From positions 62,001-126,000 of the forward strand of contig NZ_FCOK02000021.1 in NCBI RefSeq assembly GCF_001544555.2: a stretch of 64,000 nucleotides of DNA. Direction: 5' to 3'. Below are positions 44,979 to 54,634 of this stretch, piece by piece. The notes under the pieces were generated by a model, which saw only the letters and a program-made list of their open reading frames with translations, ran no database searches and was not told the DNA's origin. Within the stretch, counting starts at the first letter, position 1. Every line of letters begins with the position of its first letter. Source of the stretch: Caballeronia udeis (lineage in GTDB: Bacteria; Pseudomonadota; Gammaproteobacteria; Burkholderiales; Burkholderiaceae). The position numbers and the translations under genes are program-made.

Positions 44979-47306
44979 ATGGAAAAATCAAAGCCACAGG
45001 GTCGCATCGAGCCCTATCACCACCCGGCCGCCGGCTGGGGCGCGCTGAAGTACGTTGCCATCAACCTGATCAAAGAGAGGGTTGCGGGCGGCAACTACAA
45101 GACCCTCTTCAAGCAGAACCAGCCTGATGGTTTCGATTGTCCCGGCTGTGCGTGGCCGGACCGGCAACATGCTTCGACCTTCGAGTTCTGCGAGAACGGT
45201 GTGAAGGCGGTTGCCGCTGAGGCGACCAGCAAGCGGGTGACGCCAGCGTTCTTCGACGAGTACACGGTCGAAACGCTGATGAAGCAGACCGATTACGAAC
45301 TAGAGCAGCACGGCCGGTTGACCGACCCGATGGTCTATAACGCGCTCTCCGACAAGTACCAGCCGATCTCCTGGGACGACGCGTTCCGGCTGATCGCGAA
45401 GCACCTGAATACGCTCGGCAACCCGGACCAGGCAGCGTTCTACACGTCGGGCCGCGCAAGCAACGAAGCCGCATTCCTGTATCAATTGTTCGTGCGCATG
45501 TACGGCACCAACAACTTTCCGGATTGCTCGAACATGTGTCACGAGGCGACGAGCCGCGGCCTGCCCACCACGGTGGGCGTCGGCAAGGGCACGGTCACGC
45601 TCGACGATTTCGAGCTCGCCGATACGCTGCTGATCTTCGGCCAGAATCCCGCAACCAACCATCCGCGCATGCTCGGCGAGCTGCGCGAATGCGCTAAACG
45701 CGGCGCCACCATCGTGTCGATCAATCCATTGCGTGAACGCGGGCTCGAGCGTTTCTCAAGTCCCCAGCACCCACTGGAGATGCTGACGATGTCGAGCACG
45801 AAAATCGCATCGACCTTTATCCAGCCGAAGCTCGCCGGTGATTTCGCGCTGCTCAAGGGCGTCGCGAAGCGCGTGGTCGAACTCGATGACGAAGCGCTCG
45901 CGCAAGGCAGCGAACGGATTCTTGACGTTCCGTTCATCGAACAGCACACGTCCGGCTTCGAGGCTTTCGCAACCGATCTGCGCGCCGAAAGCTGGGCCAT
46001 ACTCGAAGCCGAATCCGGTGTCGCCCGCGAAGACATCGAAGGCCTCGCCCGCATCTACGTCAACGGCAAGCGCGTGATCGCGACCTGGGGCATGGGCCTC
46101 ACGCAGCACAAGAACTCGGTCGCGACCGTGCACATGCTGTCGAACCTGATGATGATGCGCGGCAATATCGGCCGCGAAGGCGCGGGCCTGTGTCCGGTGC
46201 GTGGCCACTCGAACGTGCAGGGCAACCGCACGGTCGGCATCGAAGAGCAGCCGTCGCAGGAATTCCTCGACCGCCTCGGACAGGTGTTCGACTTCGAGCC
46301 ACCGCGCGAGCACGGCTACGACGTCGTCGAAACGATCGAAGCGATGCTCGAAGGCCACGTCAAGGTGTTCCTCGGCCTCGGCGGCAACTTCTCGATCGCG
46401 ACACCCGACACGCCGCGCACGTGGGATGCGCTGCGCGCCTGCGACCTGACCGTCCATATCACCACCAAGCTCAACCGCAGCCATCTTGTGCACGGCAAGG
46501 ACGCGCTAATCCTGCCGACCCTCGGCCGCACCGAAATCGATATCCAGGATGGCGTGTCGCAAGGCGTGAGCGTCGAGGACTCGATGAGCATGGTCCACAT
46601 CTCGTACGGCATGAACACCCCGGCGTCGAAGAACCTGATGTCGGAAACAGCGATCGTCGCGCACATTGCGAGCGCGACGCTCGGCAACGCGAAAGTCGAC
46701 TGGCCTGGCCTTGCAAAGGATTATTCGCGCGTGCGCGACGCGATCGAGAGCGTGCTCGACGGCTTCGAGCACTACAACCAACGGATCGCGCATCCGGGCG
46801 GTTTTCACCTGCGCGTCGCTTCCCGCGAACGCGACTGGCAGACGCATACCGGCAAGGCCAACTTCGTCGTGCACCAGATCGAGGAGGACACCCCGATCCG
46901 CCGCGCGAAGAAGCTGCACGGCGAACGCGTGCTGACGCTGATGACGACCCGTTCGCACGACCAGTACAACACAACAATCTATGCGCTCGACGACCGCTAT
47001 CGTGGCGTGTTCGGGCAACGCCGTGTCGTGTTCGTGAACCCCAGGGACCTGGAGATGCTCGGCTTCAAAGCCGGCGATTGGGTCGACATGACGACCGTGT
47101 GGGACGACGGCATCGAACGGCGGGCCGACTCGTTCCTGCTCGTCGAGTACGACATTCCGCGTGGCTGCATCGGCTCGTACTACCCGGAGACGAACCCGCT
47201 CGTCCCGCTCTCGAGCGTCGGCGACGTGTGCAACACGCCGACCTCGAAGTCGGTCCCGGTGCTGCTGCATCGGTCCGCGCCGCCGGCCGCAAGCGCCGCA
47301 GCGTGA
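44979..47306 (+). CDS. FdhF/YdeP-family molybdopterin oxidoreductase
   Basis: The protein is 775 residues from ATG at 44979; an earlier in-frame start adds a non-family leader. The N-terminus has a CxxC (Cys54, Cys57 in DCPGCAWPD) in place of the full four-Cys cluster of classical formate dehydrogenases. The molybdopterin domains have SGRASNEAAFLYQL, DCSNMCHEATSRGL (probable Mo-ligand Cys) and GLCPVRGHSNVQGN, and a C-terminal dinucleotide-binding domain follows. There is no Sec codon. The family resembles formate dehydrogenase H, but the substrate of YdeP-like members is unsettled. fdhD in the same gene block supports a formate-dehydrogenase-like need for sulfuration. Confidence 0.88.
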   Translation: MEKSKPQGRIEPYHHPAAGWGALKYVAINLIKERVAGGNYKTLFKQNQPDGFDCPGCAWPDRQHASTFEFCENGVKAVAAEATSKRVTPAFFDEYTVETLMKQTDYELEQHGRLTDPMVYNALSDKYQPISWDDAFRLIAKHLNTLGNPDQAAFYTSGRASNEAAFLYQLFVRMYGTNNFPDCSNMCHEATSRGLPTTVGVGKGTVTLDDFELADTLLIFGQNPATNHPRMLGELRECAKRGATIVSINPLRERGLERFSSPQHPLEMLTMSSTKIASTFIQPKLAGDFALLKGVAKRVVELDDEALAQGSERILDVPFIEQHTSGFEAFATDLRAESWAILEAESGVAREDIEGLARIYVNGKRVIATWGMGLTQHKNSVATVHMLSNLMMMRGNIGREGAGLCPVRGHSNVQGNRTVGIEEQPSQEFLDRLGQVFDFEPPREHGYDVVETIEAMLEGHVKVFLGLGGNFSIATPDTPRTWDALRACDLTVHITTKLNRSHLVHGKDALILPTLGRTEIDIQDGVSQGVSVEDSMSMVHISYGMNTPASKNLMSETAIVAHIASATLGNAKVDWPGLAKDYSRVRDAIESVLDGFEHYNQRIAHPGGFHLRVASRERDWQTHTGKANFVVHQIEEDTPIRRAKKLHGERVLTLMTTRSHDQYNTTIYALDDRYRGVFGQRRVVFVNPRDLEMLGFKAGDWVDMTTVWDDGIERRADSFLLVEYDIPRGCIGSYYPETNPLVPLSSVGDVCNTPTSKSVPVLLHRSAPPAASAAA

Positions 47307-47330
47307 GGCCATCGCCTCATGAACTGAGCA

Positions 47331-47348
47331 GCGCGCCGGGCGGCGCGC
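47331..47348 (+). terminator. GC hairpin between the oxidoreductase and cioA genes
   Basis: GCGCGCC, loop GGGC, GGCGCGC, 25 bp after the stop. Weak T content follows, so it may act as an attenuator or mRNA-stabilising stem instead of a full terminator. Confidence 0.4.
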
Positions 47349-47382
47349 TCACCTGATTTTCACTTTACCCTTGGTGCCCGAC

Positions 47383-48786
47383 ATGCCACTCGAAGCCTTA
47401 CATCTCGCGCGCGGCCAGTTCGCAATGACCGCCATCTTCCATATCCTGTGGCCGATTCTCACGATCAGTCTGTCGGCCTTTCTGCTCGTCGTCGAAATTC
47501 TCTGGGTGCGCACGAACGAGGTTGTGTGGTATCGCCATGCTCGCTTCTGGAGCAAGCTGCTTGTTTTGAATTTTGCCGTCGGCGTCGTGAGCGGCATTCC
47601 GATGGAGTTTCAGTTCGGCACCAACTGGGGGCCGTTTTCGCAGTTCACCGGCCAGTTCTTCGGCAATATCCTCGGCTTTGAAGGCGCGATGGCCTTCATG
47701 CTCGAGGCGGGCTTCGTCGGCATCATGATGCTCGGATGGGGACGCGTGCCGAAGGGGGTGCATCTGTTCGCCACCTCGATGGTCGCGCTGGGATCGTCGA
47801 TCTCGGCGTTCTGGATCATGGTGGCCAACTCATGGATGCAGACGCCAGCCGGCGTCGCGGTCGTCGACGGCAAGATCGTCGTAACCGATTATGTGAAGGC
47901 AATCTTCAGCCCTGACATGGCCTGGGGCGTGTCGCACATGTGGTTCGCCGCGCTCGAAACCGGCCTTGTGGTCGTAGCCGGCCTTTCCGCCTACTACCTG
48001 CTGAAGCGCCGCAATCCCGAGTTCTTCGTGCGTTCGTTCAAACTTGCGCTCGTGTTGCTCGTGTTTATTGCGCCGGTGCAGATCTGGCTCGGCGATTCGA
48101 GCGGCGTCGACGTGTTCGCAACTCAGCCCGCCAAGGGCGCGGCGATCGAAGGCCACTGGGAAACCAACGCCCCCGGCACCGGCGCCTCCTGGTCGCTGCT
48201 CGCATGGCCCGACAAGGCGAAACAACGCAATGACTGGTCGATCGAAGTCCCCGGCCTGCTGAGCGTCCTCGGCACGCACAGCCTGCACGGCCAGGTCAAA
48301 GGTCTCGCGGACATTCCGGTAGTCGACCAGCCGCCGATGCTGCCGCTCCTCTACTACACGTTCCGCGTGATGGCGGGCATCGGCTTCCTCTTCATGGTCC
48401 TTGCTTTCTGGACGACATTCGCGTTGCGCAAGGCGCGCGGCCGGCTCGATGCGCTGCTCGCGCAACGCAAGTTGCTGCTCGCATGGGTGCTGGCCATTCC
48501 GCTGCCTTATATCGCGGTCGAATGCGGCTGGATCGTCCGCGAAGTCGGACGACAGCCATGGGTCGTGTACGGATTGCTGCGCACCGAACACGCGGCTTCC
48601 GCCATTTCTCCCATTGCGATTACCGGCAGCATGGTGATGTTCGCCGTCTTCTACGCGGTGCTGCTCTCGTCGTTCTTCTACTTCGCGCGCCGCTGGCTGA
48701 AGAACGGACCCGACCTAACGCTTCCGCCTCCGGCCGAGCCATCGCCGTCGCCTCGGTCTGTCGCGCACGCCGCGGTCGAGCACTAA
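47383..48786 (+). CDS. cioA: Cyanide-insensitive cytochrome bd-type quinol oxidase subunit I
   Basis: The protein is 467 residues from ATG at 47383. It is an inner-membrane subunit with about nine TM segments: heme-ligand His20 (TAIFHILW), a second His in WGVSHMWFAALETG, and a short Q-loop (GLADIPVVDQPP to LLYYTFRVMAG). The C-terminal GLLRTEHAAS signature is typical of CioA rather than E. coli CydA. It reduces O2 with quinol, with high resistance to cyanide in this subgroup. cioB follows after 45 bp. Confidence 0.93.
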   Translation: MPLEALHLARGQFAMTAIFHILWPILTISLSAFLLVVEILWVRTNEVVWYRHARFWSKLLVLNFAVGVVSGIPMEFQFGTNWGPFSQFTGQFFGNILGFEGAMAFMLEAGFVGIMMLGWGRVPKGVHLFATSMVALGSSISAFWIMVANSWMQTPAGVAVVDGKIVVTDYVKAIFSPDMAWGVSHMWFAALETGLVVVAGLSAYYLLKRRNPEFFVRSFKLALVLLVFIAPVQIWLGDSSGVDVFATQPAKGAAIEGHWETNAPGTGASWSLLAWPDKAKQRNDWSIEVPGLLSVLGTHSLHGQVKGLADIPVVDQPPMLPLLYYTFRVMAGIGFLFMVLAFWTTFALRKARGRLDALLAQRKLLLAWVLAIPLPYIAVECGWIVREVGRQPWVVYGLLRTEHAASAISPIAITGSMVMFAVFYAVLLSSFFYFARRWLKNGPDLTLPPPAEPSPSPRSVAHAAVEH

Positions 48787-48831
48787 GCCGACGGCGCCTC
48801 CGTTCAAGATCATCGAGAAAGGTTACCCAAA

Positions 48832-49818
48832 ATGAATCCAGTCACCGCTGAAAGTTTGTTAAGTCAGGCGTGGTTTTGCCTGATCGGGCTGATGCTCGTG
48901 CTTTACGTGATCACCGACGGCTTCGACCTCGGTGTCGGCATCCTGAGTCTCTTCCGTTCGAAGGAATCCGAGCGAGACCTGATGATCCAGTCAATCGGGC
49001 ACGTCTGGGACGCCAACGAAACGTGGCTCGTCGTGCTCGGCGGCGCCCTCTTCGGCGCATTCCCGGCTGCGTACGCGATGTTGCTGTCGGACCTGTACGT
49101 GCCTGTGATGGTGCTGATCGCTAGCCTGATCATGCGCGGCGCCGCGATCGAATTTCGTCACGCGGCTACGGGCGCGCGGCCGATATGGGACCGCGTATTC
49201 GGCATCGGCAGCCTGCTTACCGCGGCGTGCCAGGGTGTGATTCTCGGCAAGGTCATCACCGGCCTGTTGCCGGGCAGCCTTCATGTGGGATTCGTCGCGA
49301 TGACCGCAATCGGCGTCGTGTCGGGCTATGCGCTGCTCGGCGCAACGTGGCTCGTGAAGAAGACCAATGGCCGGCTGCAAGCGGCTGCACGGCGCTACTC
49401 GTTGATCGCGGTCGTCACGACGGTGGCCGCCGCCATCGTCATCTCGATCGGCACGCTGATGGTGAGCCCGATCGGCGCCGAGCGTTGGGCACAAGCCGGA
49501 GTGTTCCATGTGCTGGTCGCCCTCGCGATCGTCGCAGCGCTGGCGTTCTGCTACGTGCTCTATTCGGTGTATATGAGCGGCGAACACGGGCCGTTCAACG
49601 CGTCGATAGTCCTGTTCGTCGCGTCGTTCGCCGGCCTCGCTGTCAGCCTCTTCCCGTACATCGTGCCGGGACAGTTGAGTATCGCGTCTGCCGCATCGAA
49701 CAGCAGCACGCTGATCTTCATGCTGATCGGCATCGGCACCGTGATGCCGATCATGATCGGCTACAACCTGTACCAGTATCACCTGTTCCGCGGCAAGGTC
49801 ATCCCGGTCCACCATTGA
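48832..49818 (+). CDS. cioB: Cyanide-insensitive cytochrome bd-type quinol oxidase subunit II
   Basis: The protein has 328 residues, with AAAGG upstream of ATG. It shows the CydB/CioB pattern: LYVITDGFDLGVGIL at the first helix, HVWDANETWLVVLGGALFGAFP, and a C-terminal PYIVPGQLSIASAASN. Eight or nine TM segments. It forms the oxidase heterodimer with CioA. The small CydX-like subunit was not found nearby. Confidence 0.95.
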   Translation: MNPVTAESLLSQAWFCLIGLMLVLYVITDGFDLGVGILSLFRSKESERDLMIQSIGHVWDANETWLVVLGGALFGAFPAAYAMLLSDLYVPVMVLIASLIMRGAAIEFRHAATGARPIWDRVFGIGSLLTAACQGVILGKVITGLLPGSLHVGFVAMTAIGVVSGYALLGATWLVKKTNGRLQAAARRYSLIAVVTTVAAAIVISIGTLMVSPIGAERWAQAGVFHVLVALAIVAALAFCYVLYSVYMSGEHGPFNASIVLFVASFAGLAVSLFPYIVPGQLSIASAASNSSTLIFMLIGIGTVMPIMIGYNLYQYHLFRGKVIPVHH

Positions 49819-49854
49819 TAGACAGCCTTACACCGGCAAACATCGGAGCGCTAA

Positions 49855-50775
49855 GTGATCGTCAGGCCCCCGCATAACTGGTTCCGCATGCTGTTCGTGT
49901 GGTACGGATCGGTACTTCAATCGATCATCCCGCAACTGGCCCTCCTGACGTTCGTGGGAGTACTGGCAGTCATCGCCCACCGGTACAATTTCGGCCCGAT
50001 GATTCCGCTCAACACCACGCCGTTCACGCTGTGCGGTGTCGCGCTCACGATCTTCCTCGCATTTCGGAACAACGCGAGCTACGACCGCTTCTGGGAGGCC
50101 CGGCGCCCTTGGGGGAATATCCTCATCTCGGCGCGGAATCTGACGTCGCAAGCGCTGTGCTACGTGCCGGACGATGCGCCGGAGTTCGACCGGACCGAGT
50201 TCGTGCGCGGGATCATCGGCTTCGTCTATGCGCTCAAGCATCAATTGCGCAAGACCGATCCGGCGCCCGATCTCCAGCGCTACGTCGGCGCCGAGCGCGC
50301 CCGCGCGCTGCAGGCGAAACGCTATCGGCCCACGGCACTCCTGAACGAGGTCCGGCATGCGGTGAGCAAGTTGCAGCGGTGCGGCGCGATCTCCGACACG
50401 CAGGTGTGGATGTTCGACAACCAGTTGAACGAACTGGGAACGATGGTCGGCGGCTGCGAGCGGATCGCGTCAACACCGATACCCTACCCGTACGGCGTGC
50501 TGCTTCATCGCACCGTGTACTCCTACTGCTTGCTGCTGCCATTCGGCCTGGTCGATTCGATCGGCATCGCGACCCCGCTCATCTCGGTGTTCGTGTCTTA
50601 CACGCTGATTGCGCTCGAGGCGATCGCAAGCGACGTCTCAGAGCCCTTCGGCGTTGCGCCGAACAACCTGGCGCTCGACGCGATGACCCGCAACATCGAG
50701 CGCACGCTGCTCGAACTGTGCGACGAAGCGCTTCCTGCCGAAACGAAGCCCGGCCGGCGCTACCAGGTGACGTAA
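49855..50775 (+). CDS. Bestrophin-family (YneE-like) anion channel
   Basis: The protein is 306 residues from GTG at 49855 with GGAG nearby. It starts MIVRPPHNWFRMLFVWYGSV and has the family motifs LAFRNNASYDRFWEARRPWG, IPYPYGVLLHRTVY and ISDTQVWMFDNQLNEL. Bacterial bestrophins are pentameric channels; homologues conduct anions or cations. Position 36 bp after cioB suggests it belongs to the oxidase operon, perhaps for charge balance or bicarbonate/chloride flux. Confidence 0.9.
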   Translation: MIVRPPHNWFRMLFVWYGSVLQSIIPQLALLTFVGVLAVIAHRYNFGPMIPLNTTPFTLCGVALTIFLAFRNNASYDRFWEARRPWGNILISARNLTSQALCYVPDDAPEFDRTEFVRGIIGFVYALKHQLRKTDPAPDLQRYVGAERARALQAKRYRPTALLNEVRHAVSKLQRCGAISDTQVWMFDNQLNELGTMVGGCERIASTPIPYPYGVLLHRTVYSYCLLLPFGLVDSIGIATPLISVFVSYTLIALEAIASDVSEPFGVAPNNLALDAMTRNIERTLLELCDEALPAETKPGRRYQVT

Positions 50776-50930
50776 ACGCGGGCTGCATCGCGCGGCCGCG
50801 ATTCTGTAGCTTGCCGATTCAGACCGCTCTGTACTCTCCCGCCGGCCACAGCTTGCGTACGATGCTTCATACGGAATGCGGGCCGGCTAAAGCGCGACGC
50901 CCTACACTCCATTGTCCTGAAGGAGAAAAG

Positions 50931-51845
50931 ATGTCCTGCGATCTAGCCACCGAACATACAGGAAGCGTTTCGCGCCCGATCGTTCGCCGCCGGCGAGGCC
51001 TGTCGACGGCCATCATGGATCGTGTCGTCGAGGAATTCCCGGTCGCGCTCGTCTACAACGGTATTTCGCACGCGGTCATGATGGCGACTCCACTCGATCT
51101 CGAAGCGTTCGCGGTCGGCTTTGCCCTGACCGAAGGCATTGTCGAGCGCGCCGCCGACATCTACGATCTCGAAGTTATCATGCACGCCGACAGCGCAGAG
51201 GTGCAGCTGACGATTGCACAACCAGCGTTCCTGCAATTAAAAGGCAAGCGGCGCGCCCTTGCCGGCCGTACCGGCTGCGGCGTATGCGGGATCGAAAGCA
51301 TCGAATTGCTGGATCTGCAACCGCAGAAGATCGCGCGTCGAAAGGGTGCCGCCGACGTATCGCCTTCGGCGATCGCATCGGCCGCGCGCGAACTACCGGA
51401 CCGGCAGATCCTGATGCGCGAGACAGGAGGAATCCACGCGGCGGCATGGTGCAAGCCCGACGGCTCCATCGTCGAGGTATTCGAGGACGTGGGCCGCCAC
51501 AACGCGCTCGACAAGCTGATCGGCGGTCTCGCTCGCCGCCGGGAAGACATGCAGGACGGCTTCGTTTTTCTGTCGAGCCGGGCGAGCTACGAGCTGGTGC
51601 GCAAGGCGGCACGAATGAACATTGCGTTGCTCGCCACGATATCGGCGCCAACCTCGCTCGCGATCGACATCGCTCAACGTGCCGGCATGCGTCTCTTGAG
51701 CTTCTGCCGGCAAGACGGCTTTGTCGAGTACACGGCGAACGACCTTCCGGATCCGGTGCGCCAACCTGCATCGACGGCAACTGTTAGCACGGATGCGGCA
51801 CAAGCCAACGGACCCAACCCAGACCCCTTCGACAATGGCTTCTGA
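50931..51845 (+). CDS. fdhD: Formate dehydrogenase sulfurtransferase/accessory protein
   Basis: The protein is 304 residues from ATG at 50931 with AAGGAG six bases upstream; the frame is open further upstream but that part is antisense-like noise over the bestrophin gene. The key CxxC is Cys116/Cys119 in TGCGVCG. Other motifs are ETGGIHAAAW, VFEDVGRHNALDKLIGG and SSRASYELVRKAA. FdhD passes sulfur from IscS to the Mo cofactor of formate dehydrogenases. It fits the FdhF-like gene in this block. Confidence 0.95.
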   Translation: MSCDLATEHTGSVSRPIVRRRRGLSTAIMDRVVEEFPVALVYNGISHAVMMATPLDLEAFAVGFALTEGIVERAADIYDLEVIMHADSAEVQLTIAQPAFLQLKGKRRALAGRTGCGVCGIESIELLDLQPQKIARRKGAADVSPSAIASAARELPDRQILMRETGGIHAAAWCKPDGSIVEVFEDVGRHNALDKLIGGLARRREDMQDGFVFLSSRASYELVRKAARMNIALLATISAPTSLAIDIAQRAGMRLLSFCRQDGFVEYTANDLPDPVRQPASTATVSTDAAQANGPNPDPFDNGF

Positions 51846-51907
51846 CCGGAGGGGCCCAGTGTTGTGACTGGCGCAGAATGACCGGCCTCGGCTGAACCCC
51901 AACTTCC

Positions 51908-52091
51908 GAGATGGTCGACGACGTTGTTGTGGCAGAGATGGAAAGATGGTGAGTCGCTAAGCGACATCGGCCGCTCGCTAGGCAAGCATGCGGCGTCGAT
52001 TCACGCGATCGTGCGACCGCACGGCGGCATTATGCCGATGGTAAGGAAACGGTCGGCCCGAGTGCTGACGCTTGCCGATAGAGAAGAATCT
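51908..52091 (+). pseudogene. IS30-family transposase N-terminal fragment
   Basis: The frame PRWSTTLLWQRWKDGESLSD, then IGRSLGKHAASIHAIVRPHG, reproduces the N-terminal HTH region of IS30-type transposases, and RSARVLTLADREE begins the second HTH. It breaks off there and joins the antisense remains of a metallo-beta-lactamase-fold gene. The catalytic DDE part is absent. Confidence 0.7.
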
Positions 52092-52099
52092 CGCGCGGC

Positions 52100-52262
52100 A
52101 TCCATGCAGAACGAGCTGCGCGCCGATCTCCTCGATGACCGCCAGGTAGGCGGCGAGTTGTGCCTTCACCGGATCGATGATCAGCGCCCCACCGCCCGCT
52201 CGCGATGCCATCAGATACGTGAACGTGCTCGATACCGGGTCGAAGAACTGCTTGAAGATCAT
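52100..52262 (-). pseudogene. ETHE1-like sulfur/persulfide dioxygenase, N-terminal fragment
   Basis: ATG at 52260-52262 has GGAGGGAG upstream and lies 54 bp after the cynS stop. The product starts MIFKQFFDPVSSTFTYLMAS, then GALIIDPVKAQLAAYLAVIE, the N-terminus of ETHE1/Blh-type metallo-beta-lactamase-fold persulfide dioxygenases. After about 53 residues, before the metal-binding HxHxDH motif, homology ends at the IS30 fragment. It was probably the last gene of the cyn operon before truncation. Confidence 0.7.
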
Positions 52263-52316
52263 CCTGGCTCCCTCCACCGTTGCCGCGACTTCATTACACG
52301 CAGACCGGCGGACCAT

Positions 52317-52766
52317 TCAATAGCTTTTATAAGGCAGGAACTTGCCCGACAGCACGACTTTGACGCGGTCGCCTTTGGGATCGGCCTCGCGCTGGATGTC
52401 CATCGAGAAGTCGATGGCGCTCATGATGCCGTCGCCGAATTCCTCATGGATCAATTCCTTGATGGTCGTGCCATAGACGCTGACAATTTCATACCAGCGG
52501 TAGATCAGCGGATCAGTCGGCACGGCGCTCGCAAGCGAGCCCTTGTACGGCACGATCTGCAGCCAGGCCGCGGCCTCTTCCGAGAGTCCGAAGATCTCGC
52601 TGACGGTCTCGGCCTGCATCTTGTTGAGCGTCATCTGGCCGAGACACGCGGCGGTCGTCCACTCCTTGCTCTGCCCTACTTTTTCCGCGATATCGCCCCA
52701 CTTCAAACCTTTGGCCACCTTGGCGGAAACAATCATCTGCGTCACTTCATTGCGGCTGGAAATCAT
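52317..52766 (-). CDS. cynS: Cyanate hydratase (cyanase)
   Basis: The protein has 149 residues. The N-terminal HTH-like domain (VAKGLKWGDIAEKVGQSKEW) is followed by the cyanase domain with the catalytic triad Arg90, Glu93 (IYRWYEIVSVYG) and Ser116 (GIMSAIDF). The enzyme converts cyanate and bicarbonate to CO2 and carbamate, which yields ammonia. It lies 30 bp after the ABC ATPase gene, in the order known for cynABDS cyanate operons. Confidence 0.97.
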   Translation of the reverse strand: MISSRNEVTQMIVSAKVAKGLKWGDIAEKVGQSKEWTTAACLGQMTLNKMQAETVSEIFGLSEEAAAWLQIVPYKGSLASAVPTDPLIYRWYEIVSVYGTTIKELIHEEFGDGIMSAIDFSMDIQREADPKGDRVKVVLSGKFLPYKSY

Positions 52767-52796
52767 CGTAATTCTCCTTGTTGAAAAACTTGCGGA

Positions 52797-53723
52797 TCAG
52801 GCTACCGCCTTGATGACAGGTGCGGTATCACCGATAAGCGCTTCGCCCGAATTGAGGCCCGGACGCATCAGACGCGGCGTAAATGCCGAGGGATCATGCC
52901 CATCATCGGCGGGTTGAAACTCACGTGAACGACGAACGAGAAATTCGACCAGATGATTACGTATCCGATAAAACTGCGGATCGTGGTGCATCGTTTCGCG
53001 TCGACGGTTTGCCGGCATCGTGTTCACGACGATCTCCGCGATCCGTGCATGCGGCCCGTTGCTCATCAACATGATCTTGTTTGACAGCAAAATGGCTTCG
53101 TCCACGTCGTGCGTGATCATGAACACGGTCTGCCGCGTGGCCGCGCAGATCTTCAGCAACTCGTCCTGGATGACGCCGCGCGTCAGCGCGTCAAGTGCGC
53201 CGAAAGGCTCGTCGAGCAGCAGCATTTTTGGTTCGACCGCAAAGGCGCGTGCAATCCCCACGCGCTGCTTCATGCCGCCCGACAGTTCTGACGGTCTCTT
53301 CCTTTCCGAGCCTTTCAGCCCAACCATTTCGATAAACCGCAGGCTGTGCGCCGCAATTTGCGCACGACCCCACTTTGGGTGTCGCGATCGTACGGCGAAC
53401 GCAATGTTGGCCTCCACGCTCAGCCACGGCATCAGGGCGTGGCCCTGGAATACGACCCCCCGATCAAGGCTTGGACCCGAGATCTCGCGGTTGGCCATGA
53501 TCACGTGACCGCTGGTCGGTTGTTCGAGCCCGGCGAGCACGTTGAGAATCGTGCTTTTGCCGCAACCCGAATGCCCGATGACGCAGACAAATTCGCCTTG
53601 CTCAATGCCGAAGCTGACGTTCTCGAACACAGGTGGCGCATCGTGCTTGTATCGTTTGGAAAGTCCTTCAACACTGATGAAATTAGCAGCGCCGGAGGGC
53701 TGCGAGACCGGGTTAGTCAACAT
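52797..53723 (-). CDS. cynD: NrtD/CynD/SsuB-type ABC transporter ATPase
   Basis: The protein has 308 residues: Walker [10 protein letters not shown] (50-58), Q-loop [14 protein letters not shown], signature LSGGMKQR and Walker [13 protein letters not shown]. It belongs to the nitrate/sulfonate/taurine group. It overlaps the permease gene by 11 bp. The gene symbol is given by operon context with cyanase; nitrate or sulfonate uptake cannot be excluded. Confidence 0.85.
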   Translation of the reverse strand: MLTNPVSQPSGAANFISVEGLSKRYKHDAPPVFENVSFGIEQGEFVCVIGHSGCGKSTILNVLAGLEQPTSGHVIMANREISGPSLDRGVVFQGHALMPWLSVEANIAFAVRSRHPKWGRAQIAAHSLRFIEMVGLKGSERKRPSELSGGMKQRVGIARAFAVEPKMLLLDEPFGALDALTRGVIQDELLKICAATRQTVFMITHDVDEAILLSNKIMLMSNGPHARIAEIVVNTMPANRRRETMHHDPQFYRIRNHLVEFLVRRSREFQPADDGHDPSAFTPRLMRPGLNSGEALIGDTAPVIKAVA

Positions 53724-54618
53724 AGGTCACCTTGCGTTGAAGTTGAGCGAACAGGAGATCGAGCATCATGCCGACAAGTCCGATCAGCAACACCGAAAAC
53801 AGCACGTTCGCCAACGACAGGTTGTTCCACTCGTTCCACAGGAAGTAGCCGATACCCGTGCCGCCCACCAGCATTTCGGCCGCCACGATCACGAGCCACG
53901 CGATGCCCATCGAAATGCGCATGCCGGTCACGATGGTTGGCGCGGCGGCGGGAAGAATGACGGTCAATGCGCGTCGCAACGGCGGCACTTCGAGCGTGCG
54001 CGCGACGTTCAACCAGTCACGCCTGACCCCCGCGACGCCGAAGACGGTGTTGATCAACATCGGCCAGACTGAGCAAATGAAAATCACGAAGACCGCCGAT
54101 GTTGACGAGCTTTTGATGGTGTAAAGCGCGATCGGCATCCAGGCGAGCGGCGAGATGGGTTTAAGCACCTGAATGAAGGGATTGAACGTCAGAAACGCCA
54201 GCCGCGACATGCCGATCAGAAAGCCCAGCGGCACCGCAACAAGGAGCGCGAGGACATAGCCCGACGCCACGCGGGCAAGCGAATAACCGAGCTGAATGCC
54301 GAAGCCTTTGTCGTTAGGACCGTTGTCCCGAAACGGATGCGCCAGTTGCCTCGACGCTTCGTGGCCGAATTGCGCCGGCGTTGGGAACCCTGTGACCTTT
54401 GCGGGCGCTAAGCTTCCTGCACCGCTCGCGCCCGTCTCGGGAATCTTGCCCATCAACATCGCGTACTCGGTTGCTTCCGCGGTTGCCGCGGTTTTGCCTG
54501 GCTCTGATGGATCGCTGACGCTTGTCGCTGCCTGCCAGATAATCAGGAGCATGACGAGCACAGCCAGCGAACACAGCGCCGCCTTGCTTCGCACCGATAC
54601 ATCCATTCGACGGTTCAT
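53713..54618 (-). CDS. cynB: NrtB/CynB-type ABC transporter permease
   Basis: The protein is 301 residues from ATG at 54616-54618 with CAGGAG upstream; a longer frame is open but its extra N-terminus is not family-like. It has about six TM segments and the permease EAA loop ([32 protein letters not shown]). The C-terminus has [14 protein letters not shown]. It is coupled to the ATPase gene by overlap and 16 bp from the binding-protein gene. Confidence 0.87.
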   Translation of the reverse strand: MNRRMDVSVRSKAALCSLAVLVMLLIIWQAATSVSDPSEPGKTAATAEATEYAMLMGKIPETGASGAGSLAPAKVTGFPTPAQFGHEASRQLAHPFRDNGPNDKGFGIQLGYSLARVASGYVLALLVAVPLGFLIGMSRLAFLTFNPFIQVLKPISPLAWMPIALYTIKSSSTSAVFVIFICSVWPMLINTVFGVAGVRRDWLNVARTLEVPPLRRALTVILPAAAPTIVTGMRISMGIAWLVIVAAEMLVGGTGIGYFLWNEWNNLSLANVLFSVLLIGLVGMMLDLLFAQLQRKVTYVD

Positions 54619-54634
54619 TGTCGTTCTCCTGCGC

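Noticed and set aside
46190..47356. 388-codon plus-strand frame within the molybdo-oxidoreductase gene
   Set aside because: Alternative frame of a gene with intact motifs; Arg/Ala-rich shadow.
49899..50930. Upstream in-frame extension of fdhD giving a 648-residue frame
   Set aside because: The extension overlaps the bestrophin gene in another frame and has no FdhD-like sequence; AAGGAG before ATG 50931 marks the true start.
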